Shown in pieces: positions 25,282-34,434 of a stretch of DNA of 45,509 bases. A model generated the notes under the pieces. It was not told the origin of the DNA and did no database searches. It was given only the letters and a program-made list of their open reading frames with translations. The translations under genes and the position numbers were made by a program. Source of the stretch: JAQUOA01 sp037443785. Its GTDB lineage: Bacteria > Bacteroidota > Ignavibacteria > UBA10030 > UBA8401. Location: positions 1 through 45,509 of the forward strand of contig JBBINR010000029.1 of NCBI GenBank assembly GCA_037443785.1. The letters are read 5' to 3'. The first letter of the stretch is position 1, and the number at the start of each line of letters is the position of its first letter.

Positions 25282-25899
25282 TTATTTTAATAAAGCTTCT
25301 ATTTTTACAACGACCATATCGATACCAACGGTATTTTCACTTCCGCGCGGAATAATGATATCTGCATATCGTTTACTCGGTTCAACAAATTCCAAATGCA
25401 TCGGTTTAACGGTCGAAATATACTGTTCCATAACCGAGTCAATCGACCGCCCCCTTTCGATAATATCTCGTTTTAGTCGGCGAAGAAGCCGTTCGTCAGC
25501 GTCGGTGTCGATAAATATTTTTATGTCCATTAAATCGCGCAAATCTTTTGAAGCAAAAATTAATATTCCCTCTATTATGATAATATCTTTCGACTCAAGA
25601 TGTTTTGTGTCTTTCATTCGTGAATGAGTCGAAAAATTATAAATTGGCTGCTCGACAGGCTTCCATTTTTTTAATTCTTTGATATGCTCCACGAGCAACG
25701 GCGTATCAAGCGAGTCTGGATGATCAAAATTGATCTGCGAAGGCGACAATCTTTCATGAGTGGAAATATCTTTATAATAAGAATCATGCTGGATTACGAC
25801 AACTCTGTGTTGAGCTTGAAGTCGTTCAAGAATTTTTTGTGTAACCGACGTTTTTCCCGATCCGGTTCCGCCGGCGATTCCGATAACTAATTGACGCAT
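25282..25899 (-). CDS. udk: Uridine kinase
   Basis: Phosphorylates uridine and cytidine to the monophosphates in pyrimidine salvage. It is 205 residues, the normal size. It has P-loop GGTGSGKT (10-17), QHDSYYKD, NFDHPDSLDTPLL (the nucleoside-site DHP motif), IIIEGILIF (the family's EGIL strand) and RRLKRDIIERGRS in the lid. It is the first minus-strand gene before the strand switch; only about 93 bases separate it from the plus-strand glycosyltransferase gene, so divergent promoters lie between. Confidence 0.95.
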   Translation of the reverse strand: MRQLVIGIAGGTGSGKTSVTQKILERLQAQHRVVVIQHDSYYKDISTHERLSPSQINFDHPDSLDTPLLVEHIKELKKWKPVEQPIYNFSTHSRMKDTKHLESKDIIIIEGILIFASKDLRDLMDIKIFIDTDADERLLRRLKRDIIERGRSIDSVMEQYISTVKPMHLEFVEPSKRYADIIIPRGSENTVGIDMVVVKIEALLK

Positions 25900-25992
25900 A
25901 CTATTCCCCTATCAGTTTTGCTTTTGAATATAGAGGATGAACAATGCAGAAGCAAGAATTGAATGAGATTGAATGTTTATGTATTTTGCATC

Positions 25993-27105
25993 ATGTTTGA
26001 AATAACATTATTCTTGATCTTATTTTTCCTGTGTGTTTCTTACGGTATTCTCCATTGGCAATTATTCAATGGAGTAAGAACCCTTTCGCATCCCCATTCA
26101 ACCGAACAACATTCCTTCTCAGTGATTGTTGCAGCAAGAAATGAAGAAAAAAATATACGGCAGTGCGTGGAATCAATCCTACGTCAAGATTACGACCCAC
26201 AGAAATTTGAAATCATTATAGTAAACGACAGATCAAGTGATTCAACAGCGGCGCTCATCGAATCACTCCTTGATCAACATAAGAATCTCCATCTCCTCAC
26301 CGTCAATGAAAACAACACATCGATGCCGCATAAAAAAAATGCGCTAACAATCGGCATCAACGCCTCACGGAACGATATTCTTGCGTTCACCGATGCAGAC
26401 TGTGTTGTTCCAAAAGACTGGCTCTCTGAACTTTCAAAGCAATTTGAAGAAACAGTCGGCGCCGTTGCCGGATATTCTCCAAATAACCTCGAAAAGGTAT
26501 CTTTGGGAGCAAAATTTTTTCTTCATTTTGAAGAATTAATCAATTCGATTTATGCTGCAGCAGGAGTTGGACTGCATCATGCGTTTATGTGTACCGGCAG
26601 AAATTTTGCGTATCGAAAAAAAGTTTTTTATGAAGTCGGCGGGTTCGATAAAATAAAACATTCGATAAGCGGCGACGATGATCTTTTCATCCAGCTAATT
26701 CAGCGCGAAACACGATGGAAAATTCGTTATATGGTCACACCTGAAAGTTTCGTCACAACAACTCCCCCAAGGTCATTGTCCCAATTTATCAATCAACGGA
26801 CACGGCATATTTCAGCAAGTAAATTTTACCCGCGAACTATAAAGCAGCTATATGCACTCAATCATATTTTCAGTGTTGTAATTATTTTTTCCTTTTTTTG
26901 GATTCCTCTCTCCGCATTAGTTGTTGGCATGATTAAAATTAATGCCGAAGGAATTCTAGTTGCAAAAGGAAAAGAAATCTTCCATGAAGAAATCTCTATT
27001 TCTGAATTTTTTGTTGGTGAAATAGTGATCATTCTTTATACACTCCTTATCGGACCAATTGCCTTTATTAAAAAATTTCAATGGAAAGGAACTGCTTCAG
27101 CGTGA
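25993..27105 (+). CDS. Membrane-anchored GT2 family glycosyltransferase
   Basis: About 370 residues: one N-terminal membrane helix, a GT-A domain and three C-terminal hydrophobic segments. Motifs: FSVIVAARNEEKNIRQCVES, IIIVNDRSSDST, FTDADC (the DxD metal site), GDDDLF and QRTRH, in the place of the processive-type Q/RxxRW. These place it near cellulose/hyaluronan-synthase-like and ceramide-glucosyltransferase-like GT2 enzymes working on the cytoplasmic face. An earlier in-frame ATG at 25963 would add ten polar residues; I prefer 25993, where the hydrophobic helix starts. It opens the plus-strand glycan block. Donor and acceptor are unknown. Confidence 0.85.
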   Translation: MFEITLFLILFFLCVSYGILHWQLFNGVRTLSHPHSTEQHSFSVIVAARNEEKNIRQCVESILRQDYDPQKFEIIIVNDRSSDSTAALIESLLDQHKNLHLLTVNENNTSMPHKKNALTIGINASRNDILAFTDADCVVPKDWLSELSKQFEETVGAVAGYSPNNLEKVSLGAKFFLHFEELINSIYAAAGVGLHHAFMCTGRNFAYRKKVFYEVGGFDKIKHSISGDDDLFIQLIQRETRWKIRYMVTPESFVTTTPPRSLSQFINQRTRHISASKFYPRTIKQLYALNHIFSVVIIFSFFWIPLSALVVGMIKINAEGILVAKGKEIFHEEISISEFFVGEIVIILYTLLIGPIAFIKKFQWKGTASA

Positions 27106-28052
27106 AGAAATTTATAACACATCCTGCGGTTGTTCTCGGATTAAAAATTGCTGTCTCGCTTTCTTTACTTCTTGGTCTTGTCTTTTATATCGATTTCAAT
27201 GCCCTACTACTTTCGTTTCAAAAAGCAAATACGGTACTCCTGCTCTTTGGCTTTTCCTTGGTGTTTGCAAACATTGGAATTCACTTTCTTCGATGGAGAT
27301 ATTTGCTCCGCCTAGTTTCTCCTGTCATTTCAGACCAAACCGTTTTCGCTTCTCTGCTGGTGGGTTTGACTGCCGGTTTTTTCACTCCAGGTCAAATTGG
27401 GGAATTTGCCGGAAGAATTGCAGCGCATCCTGATTTGAAAAAATCGCACGTTGTGGGAGTTACGTTGATCGATAAATTATACTTGCTTTCATTGACTCTC
27501 ATAACCGGAATTGCCTCTATTTCATTCTTTATATTTTACTATTCTCCGAAATACTGGAAAAACCTTTACGAATTTGCGGCACCGCTGGCAATTGCTCTTA
27601 TCGTTTTGATTTTTCTTTTTCCTGAATTTTCTAAAAAAATATTTTCCTTTATTCCGGCAAAAATACGGGAAAATAAATTATTTTCTATTATCCAAATCAT
27701 TGAAAGTTCATTCCATAACCGACAAGGAAGGATTCTTTTTGGGCTCACCGCTCTACTCTATGGTGAAATATTTTTTCAATTTTTTGTTTTTGCTCTTTCG
27801 TTTAGCCAGATCAACTTTTTTGATTCTTTCATTTGTTCTTCATCGGTCTATTTTATCAAGGCGGTCGTACTTCCTATTTCAATCGGGGATCTTGGGGTAA
27901 GAGAAAGCGCATCGGTTTTTTTCTTTGCGCAGACAGGGTATCCTGCAGCATCGGCGTTTAATGCTTCACTGTGTATGTTTGCAGCCAACTTAATTTTGCC
28001 AAGTATTGTCGGCGCTCTATTTATCATAAAATTAAAAACGAAACAATGGTAA
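27102..28052 (+). CDS. LPG-synthase-TM / AglD-type flippase-like membrane protein
   Basis: About 316 residues with around eight membrane helices and no soluble domain. The C-terminal SIGDLGVRESASVFFFAQTGYP, with Gly-Arg-Glu, is the signature of the lysylphosphatidylglycerol-synthase membrane domain family (UPF0104, AglD). In several systems this family is linked to movement or modification of lipid-linked sugars. I prefer the GTG at 27102, which overlaps the previous stop as GTGA like other junctions in this block; an ATG at 27081 would add seven residues. The next gene overlaps its end by seven bases. Its place between two GT2 genes suggests handling of their lipid-linked product. Confidence 0.85.
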   Translation: MKKFITHPAVVLGLKIAVSLSLLLGLVFYIDFNALLLSFQKANTVLLLFGFSLVFANIGIHFLRWRYLLRLVSPVISDQTVFASLLVGLTAGFFTPGQIGEFAGRIAAHPDLKKSHVVGVTLIDKLYLLSLTLITGIASISFFIFYYSPKYWKNLYEFAAPLAIALIVLIFLFPEFSKKIFSFIPAKIRENKLFSIIQIIESSFHNRQGRILFGLTALLYGEIFFQFFVFALSFSQINFFDSFICSSSVYFIKAVVLPISIGDLGVRESASVFFFAQTGYPAASAFNASLCMFAANLILPSIVGALFIIKLKTKQW

Positions 28053-29194
28053 CACTATTTCAGGTAATGGTTTGGTCACTTCTTCCTCTGATGACAGTGT
28101 ATGTCATATATATTTTTTATTATTCACGCGGACTTTCAAAATTATCCGGTGGTAAAAACATGGAACACTATTTCGTTACCATCATTGTTCCAGCAAGGAA
28201 TGAAGAACAAAATATCAGCCGATGTCTGGATTCACTTCTTGCACAAGATTATCCGCAAAATAAATATTCTGTCATTGTCGTGGATGATTGTTCAACAGAT
28301 TCTACTCGAACAATCGTTGAAAAATATTCACGCAATCATCCCGGAAAGGTTTCATTCATTGAAGTCAGCCAGCGCGATCCTTCTATATCGCCTAAGATCA
28401 ATGCTTTAAATCGTGGAATTGCTGCTTCGTCAAGTGAAATCATTGTGACAACCGACGCAGATTGTATTGCATCAATAAATTGGATTTCCTCAATGGTCGC
28501 TCATTTTGAACAAGGTGTTGGAATTGTTACCGGATTGACAACCTATGAGTCGTCAAAAAATATTTCAAAAATGTTTCACGGAATTCAATTCCTCGATTTT
28601 ATTTCCTACACTTCTGTTGGCGCAGGAACAATCGGTATGGGAAAAGTAAACACATGCAACGGGAGCAATATGGCGTTTTACCGTAAAGCATTTGACGAGA
28701 TTCATGGATTTTCTTCTCTCGCCCATCTCAATACCGGCGACGATTCTTTACTCGCGCAAAAAATTGTTCAAACGAAAAACTGGAAAATAAAATTTGCCAT
28801 CGATCCCTTTTCGTACGTTTCAACATCGGCCGTCGACACGTGGAAAGATTTTTTCCATCAGCGTATGCGCTGGGCAGGACAAACAACGGAATACCCTGGT
28901 GCCACTCTTTTCTTTATGATTCCTACATTCATCATGTATATGATTTTATTCGTTACCATTCCAATGACGATCGTTTCTTGGTCGATCATCCCATGGTTGA
29001 CGCTTGGTGTTAAATTCAGTATGGATTATTTCATTATGAAAAAATTTTGCAGGATAACACACACCGAATATGCTTTGCGATATTTTATCCCAACGGCAAT
29101 AATCCATATCCCCGTTATTTTGTTCTCTGTCTTTGGAGGTTTTTTCGGGCAATTTACATGGAAAGAAAGAACAATCAGTCGGGCAGCACAATGA
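28046..29194 (+). CDS. Second membrane GT2 family glycosyltransferase
   Basis: About 382 residues with the same plan as the first GT2: an N-terminal helix, a GT-A domain and C-terminal helices. Motifs: VTIIVPARNEEQNISRCLDS, VIVVDDCSTDSTR, TTDADC, NTGDDSLLAQK and QRMRWAGQ, the R-W form of the processive-type motif. The two GT2 genes are clearly paralogous but well diverged. I chose ATG 28046, which overlaps the flippase-like gene by seven bases and starts just before the first hydrophobic helix. An upstream GTG at 27971 would add 25 residues lying inside the previous gene. It ends in an ATGA overlap with the deacetylase. Confidence 0.87.
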   Translation: MVTLFQVMVWSLLPLMTVYVIYIFYYSRGLSKLSGGKNMEHYFVTIIVPARNEEQNISRCLDSLLAQDYPQNKYSVIVVDDCSTDSTRTIVEKYSRNHPGKVSFIEVSQRDPSISPKINALNRGIAASSSEIIVTTDADCIASINWISSMVAHFEQGVGIVTGLTTYESSKNISKMFHGIQFLDFISYTSVGAGTIGMGKVNTCNGSNMAFYRKAFDEIHGFSSLAHLNTGDDSLLAQKIVQTKNWKIKFAIDPFSYVSTSAVDTWKDFFHQRMRWAGQTTEYPGATLFFMIPTFIMYMILFVTIPMTIVSWSIIPWLTLGVKFSMDYFIMKKFCRITHTEYALRYFIPTAIIHIPVILFSVFGGFFGQFTWKERTISRAAQ

Positions 29195-29811
29195 CAACTC
29201 ACACTGGTTTCATTCATACGCTCCTTTTCCCTTCGCTGCTTTGGAAGATGCCGGGTAAAAAAATCTTTCTAACATTCGACGATGGGCCGCATTCGGTTGC
29301 TACTCCCATTGTTCTCGATACCCTAAAGAGACATAATGTGCGGGGAACATTTTTTATTTCCGGAAGGAATATCGAAGGAAGAGAAAAAATTATTGAAAGA
29401 ATTGTTGCGGAAAACCATTCCATTGGAATTCACGCATTCAATCACACAAGGACAATTGCTTTTTCAAAAGAAAAAACACGAAATGAAATTCTTTCGACGC
29501 AACACCTGTTATCTAAATTTACAAATCAAAAGATACGACTATTCCGTCCCCCTTTCGGTTTTTTTTCATGGAAGACGATCGCAGCTGCAAAGGAATTAAA
29601 TTTTATTCTAACAATGTGGAGTTGTTTAACCGGTGACTTTCGAAATTGGAGCGATGAAAAAATTACGCAGACTGCATTGCATAAACTGCAACGAGGATCG
29701 ATTCTTGTTTTTCATGATAATGATCTTACCGAAAATAAAATCGAAGGGCTCCTTGATATAGTTATTCATGAAATCCGGCGTCGTGGATTTGAATTTGGAG
29801 CTATACGCTAG
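29191..29811 (+). CDS. NodB-type polysaccharide deacetylase
   Basis: A compact 206-residue carbohydrate esterase family 4 domain with all five motifs: TFDDGPHS (Asp30 and Asp31), HAFNH (His81 and His85, zinc ligands), RPPFG (Arg119), a W/D region (MWSCLTGDF) and VFHDND (His175). It should remove N-acetyl groups from amino-sugar polymers or lipid-linked intermediates. No signal peptide is visible; the N-terminus has a short hydrophobic stretch (FIHTLLFPSLLW), so a cytoplasmic or membrane-associated place is likely. ATG 29191 overlaps the previous stop as ATGA; the next gene's start also overlaps its stop. Confidence 0.92.
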   Translation: MTTHTGFIHTLLFPSLLWKMPGKKIFLTFDDGPHSVATPIVLDTLKRHNVRGTFFISGRNIEGREKIIERIVAENHSIGIHAFNHTRTIAFSKEKTRNEILSTQHLLSKFTNQKIRLFRPPFGFFSWKTIAAAKELNFILTMWSCLTGDFRNWSDEKITQTALHKLQRGSILVFHDNDLTENKIEGLLDIVIHEIRRRGFEFGAIR

Positions 29812-30905
29812 TGGAAAAGAAAAGAATACTTATTGCACTATTAGATTGGGGACTCGGACACGCAGCTCGATGTATTCCCGTCATTAACGAATTGGTACGG
29901 CAGAATGCCGACGTTATTATGGCGGCAGACGGCAGACCGTACGATCTTTTGCGAAAAGAATTTCCACAACTCCATGTTATCCGATTTCCCGGCTATTCCA
30001 TCCAATACAGCGGTAAAGAAAATTTACTTTGGAAAATTCTTAAACAGCTTCCCTCATTCTTGAATAGTTTTGTAACCGAACATAAATTTCTTGAGCAGAT
30101 CATTAAGGAGCTTCAGATCGATGCCGTAATTTCCGATTCACGATATGGAGTTTTTTCAAAATCAGTTCCGTCTGTTTTTCTTATTCACCAATTACGAATT
30201 TTACTCCCCCGGGGTTTGTCATGGTGCGAACCGATTATTGCACTGCTTAATAGACGCCGAATTAACAAATTTTCCGAATGCTGGATTCCCGATTATGATA
30301 ATAAACAAAATTTGTCAGGAAGGCTTTCTCACAATACCCCTTTGCCAAAAAATTGCCATTACATCGGTGCGCTTTCTAGAATTAAAAATATTCCCGAAAT
30401 AAAAAAAGAGTTAGACATTCTGGTTATTTTATCAGGACCCGAACCTCAACGAGCACTATTCGAAGATATCCTTATTGAACAACTGAAGAAGACTTCGTAC
30501 CACTCCTTCATTGTCAGAGGTATTCCTGAGAAATCGATACGAATAAAATTAAGCGATACCATTACGGCCATTTCATCGGTGCAATCCGATGAATTGTCGA
30601 GACTTATTGCCGCTTCCCAAATAATTATCGCTCGTTCAGGATACAGCACAATCATGGACTTGTCTTTTGTCGGTGCAAAAGCTATTTTTGTGCCGACTCC
30701 GCAGCAAACGGAACAAGAATATTTGGCGAAATCATTGAAAGAAAAAATGATATGCTATTCCGAAACCCAAGCCGATTTTCAACTGGAACGGGCAATGGAT
30801 GAATCAAAAAAATATTCTGGATTTCATATTCAGGCACATGATATGTCGGCACTGAAACAACGAATTGAGCACCTTTTAACTGGATTGGATACCAAATACC
30901 AATGA
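29811..30905 (+). CDS. MurG-like (GT28-type) glycosyltransferase
   Basis: A 364-residue GT-B fold protein. The N-terminus KRILIALLDWGLGHAARCIPVINELV is the acceptor-side glycine loop of UDP-sugar transferases of the MurG/MGDG-synthase type. The C-terminal half has SGPEPQR and a donor-side region SDELSRLIAASQIIIARSGYSTIMDLSFVGAKAIFVPTPQQTEQEYLA, close to the GT28 pattern. It starts with GTG, overlapping the deacetylase stop codon by one base (TAGTG), and ends in ATGA with the PHP gene. Acceptor unknown, but it belongs to the same glycan unit. Confidence 0.82.
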   Translation: MEKKRILIALLDWGLGHAARCIPVINELVRQNADVIMAADGRPYDLLRKEFPQLHVIRFPGYSIQYSGKENLLWKILKQLPSFLNSFVTEHKFLEQIIKELQIDAVISDSRYGVFSKSVPSVFLIHQLRILLPRGLSWCEPIIALLNRRRINKFSECWIPDYDNKQNLSGRLSHNTPLPKNCHYIGALSRIKNIPEIKKELDILVILSGPEPQRALFEDILIEQLKKTSYHSFIVRGIPEKSIRIKLSDTITAISSVQSDELSRLIAASQIIIARSGYSTIMDLSFVGAKAIFVPTPQQTEQEYLAKSLKEKMICYSETQADFQLERAMDESKKYSGFHIQAHDMSALKQRIEHLLTGLDTKYQ

Positions 30906-32512
30906 TTGTTCCTCCAATTTTTCTCTACGCAGAAACTCATTATCGCTTCAAATATTTTTTCAGTTTCTTAAAGAAAAGAGAGCCTGAAATTTTGGCCGAT
31001 GCGCCGCATCGAATTGATCCTGATGTTCACTTGCCTATTTTGCTTCTTGTGAAAGATGCCGATCAATACCCGATTTCATTATTGAACGTGGAAATTTCTC
31101 TATCGCACAATGGGAAAAAAATCCATCGACAGATGTTTCAGCCTGAAAAACCAATTCTCATCGAAACGCATTATTGGTGGAAAATTATTGAAGTGAAATT
31201 TATCGACGACCTGGAAGATACATCCGGTGTCATCCGAACCAATATTGATTTTACGATTCTTCAGAATGGCAAAATAAAAAAAATAAAAAATAATAATCAC
31301 AGGACATCATCAAAAACTTCACTGCTCACCTATCGGTCAAAAACACACCTCCCCACAATTCCCGGCTGGTTTTTTGGAGACACGCATACGCATTCGACAT
31401 ATACGGAAGACCAAGTCGAATTCGGCGCCCCAATTTCTGCCGGACCAAAACTCTGTCGAGCAATGGGCTTACGATTCTTTTGTGTGACGGACCATTCCTA
31501 CGATCTTGACGACAGAACGGATAATTATCTTATTAATGATCCCGCAATTCCGAAATGGCACCAGATGCACAAGGAAATCTCCGAAATAAATAATTTACAA
31601 AAAGAGTTCGTTGTCATTCGCGGAGAAGAAGTTTCCTGTACAAATTCCGATAATCACAATGTTCATTTGCTGTTGATCGGCACACAGAAATTTTTCCATG
31701 GCTCCGGGGATTCCGCCGAAAAATGGTTTCGGACACAATGCGAGCACAGCGTTAATGACGTTTTGGTTCAGCGAGAACCGTCCGTTGCCGCTTACGCGGG
31801 ACATCCAACCGAAGAAGTCCCTTTTTTGCAGCGGCTGCTCATCAATCGCGGCGAATGGACAAAAAGGGATATGGGACATCAGGATCTTCACGGCATACAA
31901 ATTCTCAACGGAGAATTTTCAGAACATTTCATCAACGGAATGGATGTTTGGAAATGGCTGCTTTTACGGGGAGATAAAAAATTTATTGCCGCAGGAAATG
32001 ATGCCCATGGCAATTACAATAGATTTGTTCAAATAGGAATTCCGTTCTTTGCCATTCGCGAAAAGGAATCACAGCTCTTCGGAAAAATGAAGACGGCTCT
32101 CTTTGCATCACTTTCCGAACAAAGCATCATCTCAGCATTGCAAAATGGCCGATCGGTAATTACCAACGGACCAGTGGTGATCATTGAAATTGAGACTGAT
32201 ACTCGAAGCATTGGAAAAATCGGAGAGACTGTTTCCGGAAAAAAATTTTTGATAAAAGTCCAGGCAAAATCGACTCAGGAATTCGGGCGATTGAAAACAA
32301 TAAAACTTTTTCACGGGACAATCGGGAAAAAGGAAAAGGAATTTTTAGAATTAAGGAAGTTTCATAATCACTTTCACGCACACTTTATTACGGAATGGGA
32401 ATCCGTTACAAACTTTTCCTATATTAGAGCGGAAGCGACAACAAAAGATGGCGAAGGAATTGATGAGAATGGATTCTGTTTTACAAACCCGATCTGGATT
32501 CAACCCGCATGA
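30902..32512 (+). CDS. PHP-domain metal-dependent hydrolase with accessory domains
   Basis: A 536-residue protein. An N-terminal region of about 150 residues, probably beta-rich, has no family I recognise. The PHP domain follows, with metal-binding motifs DTHTHST (His162, His164), VTDHS (Asp197, His198), GEEVS (Glu242/243), NVHL (His255), GHP (His301) and NDAHG (Asp367, His369). The tail (about 400-536) looks like another beta-sandwich. PHP proteins are usually phosphoesterases; large ones in glycan clusters might cleave phosphosugars or sugar phosphodiesters. No clear signal peptide. Coupled by ATGA to the genes on both sides. Confidence 0.85.
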   Translation: MIVPPIFLYAETHYRFKYFFSFLKKREPEILADAPHRIDPDVHLPILLLVKDADQYPISLLNVEISLSHNGKKIHRQMFQPEKPILIETHYWWKIIEVKFIDDLEDTSGVIRTNIDFTILQNGKIKKIKNNNHRTSSKTSLLTYRSKTHLPTIPGWFFGDTHTHSTYTEDQVEFGAPISAGPKLCRAMGLRFFCVTDHSYDLDDRTDNYLINDPAIPKWHQMHKEISEINNLQKEFVVIRGEEVSCTNSDNHNVHLLLIGTQKFFHGSGDSAEKWFRTQCEHSVNDVLVQREPSVAAYAGHPTEEVPFLQRLLINRGEWTKRDMGHQDLHGIQILNGEFSEHFINGMDVWKWLLLRGDKKFIAAGNDAHGNYNRFVQIGIPFFAIREKESQLFGKMKTALFASLSEQSIISALQNGRSVITNGPVVIIEIETDTRSIGKIGETVSGKKFLIKVQAKSTQEFGRLKTIKLFHGTIGKKEKEFLELRKFHNHFHAHFITEWESVTNFSYIRAEATTKDGEGIDENGFCFTNPIWIQPA

Positions 32513-33326
32513 AAAAATTTATTGTTAGCATTCTTTGCATGTTCAATTTTTTAGTTTCACAAGAGAAAGGTTTTTCATTTTATTCCGGTCCATTGCTATT
32601 CAAACCATTGATCGCAAATACATTTGAACCGCGTGTTGGCTTAATTCGAAATATCAGCACAAATCGCTTACGGCTCGACATTGGCAACTCTGTCGATTTG
32701 GTACAATATCGATATGAAAATCAAAAGCAACTGCTTACTATCGGTTCCGATTTTTTTACATACACAATGTTGGTTGGAGAAAGAGATTTTCATTTTCCAG
32801 TTATTGCTGTCGATTATCTTTTTGGTTTCAATGCTAATTTCAAAGATACTTTGGAATGCGGAGTTCTTTCTTCACGTGTGCGCTTAAGTCATATCAGCGC
32901 ACATTTTGTTGACGGACATTTTGATAACACCGCAGCGGCTTGGAAAGATGGAAGAAATCCACGAGTTTACAGCAGAGAGTTTTTCGATCTTACTGTTGCA
33001 TTCGAACCGTCCGATGAATTTGCGGATACACGGGAATGATCTATGTCTATCATATTGATCCAAGAAATCTTCCAAAATTTCTTGGATATGCAGGGACAGA
33101 GTATCATAAAGAAATATTTCACTCCGTTTCCGGATATGGTGCCTATCAGTTGACCGCAACCGGAAAACGACCTCGGCATGAAATCCAGGCTGGGATTAAA
33201 ATAGGAAATTGGTATGGCAGAGGTGTCCTTCTCTCCTACATTCACTATGCCGGGAATAATATTCACGGCGAATATCATGAACTAAATGACGAGTATTCGG
33301 GATTTTCCTTCAATATAGATTTCTGA
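32509..33326 (+). pseudogene. DUF1207-like outer-membrane protein gene with a frameshift
   Basis: Two overlapping frames encode what looks like one protein of about 272 residues. The first (32509-33039, 176 residues) has a signal peptide, then beta-barrel-like alternation and SRVRLSHISAHFVDGHF and VYSREFFDLTVAFEPSDEF. The second (33036-33326, 96 residues) continues with MIYVYHIDPRNLPKFLGYAG and runs to an aromatic C-terminal Phe, as in outer-membrane proteins. The order matches my recollection of DUF1207 proteins. A net gain of one base between about 33018 and 33036 would join them. RIHG readable in the third frame just before the break suggests more than one small indel. It may be a true pseudogene or an assembly error near TTT/GGG. 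It overlaps the PHP gene by ATGA. Confidence 0.65.
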
Positions 33327-33328
33327 CA

Positions 33329-34264
33329 ATGCCAATACGAAAAATTATTTTCCACTCAAGTTTATTCATCATTACTTTTTTTACCACGACAATAGCAGGC
33401 GTTGCTTGGTTAAATATCGATCCGCGTGAATTGATTAATTTTGCGGCCGGAATGCCGTATGCACTTTCAATACTTTTTATCGTATCAACCCATGAATTTG
33501 GACATTACTTTGCCGCACGGTATCATAATGTTGAAACAACATTACCGTATTTTATTCCCTTCCCGAATTTTGTCATTCCATACATTTATAACCCTTTTGG
33601 CACGATGGGAGCAGTCATTAAAACAAAGTCTGCCATCCCATCAAAAAAAGCTATGTTCGACATCGGCGTATCAGGACCAATTGCCGGCTTTATTGCAACG
33701 CTTATCGTTCTTATTTATGGTTTTACTCATTTGCCTGGAACTGATTTTATTTTAAAAATCCATCCTGACTATTTTGGAAAATCAAACGATGGACCGGCGT
33801 TGACCTTTGGAAACTCCATTCTTTACAATTTTTTTTCTTTCCTTTTCACAGACCCATCGCGTCAATTTGTTCCTCCCATGTCGGAAATGTATCATTATCC
33901 ATTTTTGTGTTCCGGTTGGTTTGGATTATTTATTACATCGATGAACATGATACCTGTCGGACAATTGGACGGCGGCCATATTTCATACTCGATGTTTGGA
34001 AATCGTCATCACATTGTTTCGAATGTTTCAATCGCTCTACTCCTTATTCTTGGAGGAATGGGATTGCTGCCTATCTATGGAATCAATACTCCTTTTGGCT
34101 GGGCAGGATGGCTCATCTGGGCGCTTATCCTCCTTTTCTTGATTAAGCCGTCTCATCCAAAAATTGACGATGAATCTGAGCTCGACCCCGCAAGAAAAAT
34201 CATCGGCTGGATTTCATTCATCATCCTCATATTAAGTTTTACCCCATCGGGGATGTATGAATAA
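33329..34264 (+). CDS. Site-2 protease (M50) family membrane metalloprotease
   Basis: A 311-residue multi-pass membrane protein. The zinc site HEFGH (His55, Glu56, His59) is in an early helix, and the third ligand is supplied by MIPVGQLDGGH with Asp214 in a later helix. PFGTMGAVIKTKSAIPSKKAMFDIGVSGPIAGF between them is typical of the group. No PDZ domain is inserted. Such proteases cleave transmembrane segments of regulators or process small membrane proteins; the target is unknown. It starts 2 bases after the frameshifted outer-membrane gene and ends the first part of the plus-strand block, before a promoter and a terminator-like leader. Confidence 0.92.
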   Translation: MPIRKIIFHSSLFIITFFTTTIAGVAWLNIDPRELINFAAGMPYALSILFIVSTHEFGHYFAARYHNVETTLPYFIPFPNFVIPYIYNPFGTMGAVIKTKSAIPSKKAMFDIGVSGPIAGFIATLIVLIYGFTHLPGTDFILKIHPDYFGKSNDGPALTFGNSILYNFFSFLFTDPSRQFVPPMSEMYHYPFLCSGWFGLFITSMNMIPVGQLDGGHISYSMFGNRHHIVSNVSIALLLILGGMGLLPIYGINTPFGWAGWLIWALILLFLIKPSHPKIDDESELDPARKIIGWISFIILILSFTPSGMYE

Positions 34265-34271
34265 TTTCGGT

Positions 34272-34300
34272 TTGACTATCGAACGAATTTTTGCTACTAT
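34272..34300 (+). promoter_or_regulatory. Promoter upstream of the lipoprotein gene
   Basis: TTGACT (34272-34277) and TACTAT (34295-34300) with a 17-base spacer on the plus strand. Initiation near 34307 would give a leader of about 128 nt ending in the terminator-like element at 34406-34434. Confidence 0.6.
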
Positions 34301-34397
34301 TAATCAATCAATAACAATAAGCAGTCTCCCATAGAAAAGTTTGATACAGTTTAATTTTCATTGATTGTCGTTAAACATTACTTTTTTATTGCAGATT

Positions 34398-34434
34398 GCT
34401 TTATCAACCGAGGATAAAGCCTCGGTTTTTTTTT
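34398..34434 (+). terminator. Terminator with overlapping alternative stem, abutting a start codon
   Basis: AACCGAGG (34406-34413) and CCTCGGTT (34420-34427) form an 8-bp stem with a 6-nt loop and nine T residues ending at 34434; the ATG of the lipoprotein gene is the next base. Just upstream, GCTTTATC (34398-34405) is perfectly complementary to GATAAAGC (34413-34420), which covers the terminator loop, so the two pairings compete. The element could simply end the upstream operon or could be an attenuator of the lipoprotein gene. Confidence 0.75.
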
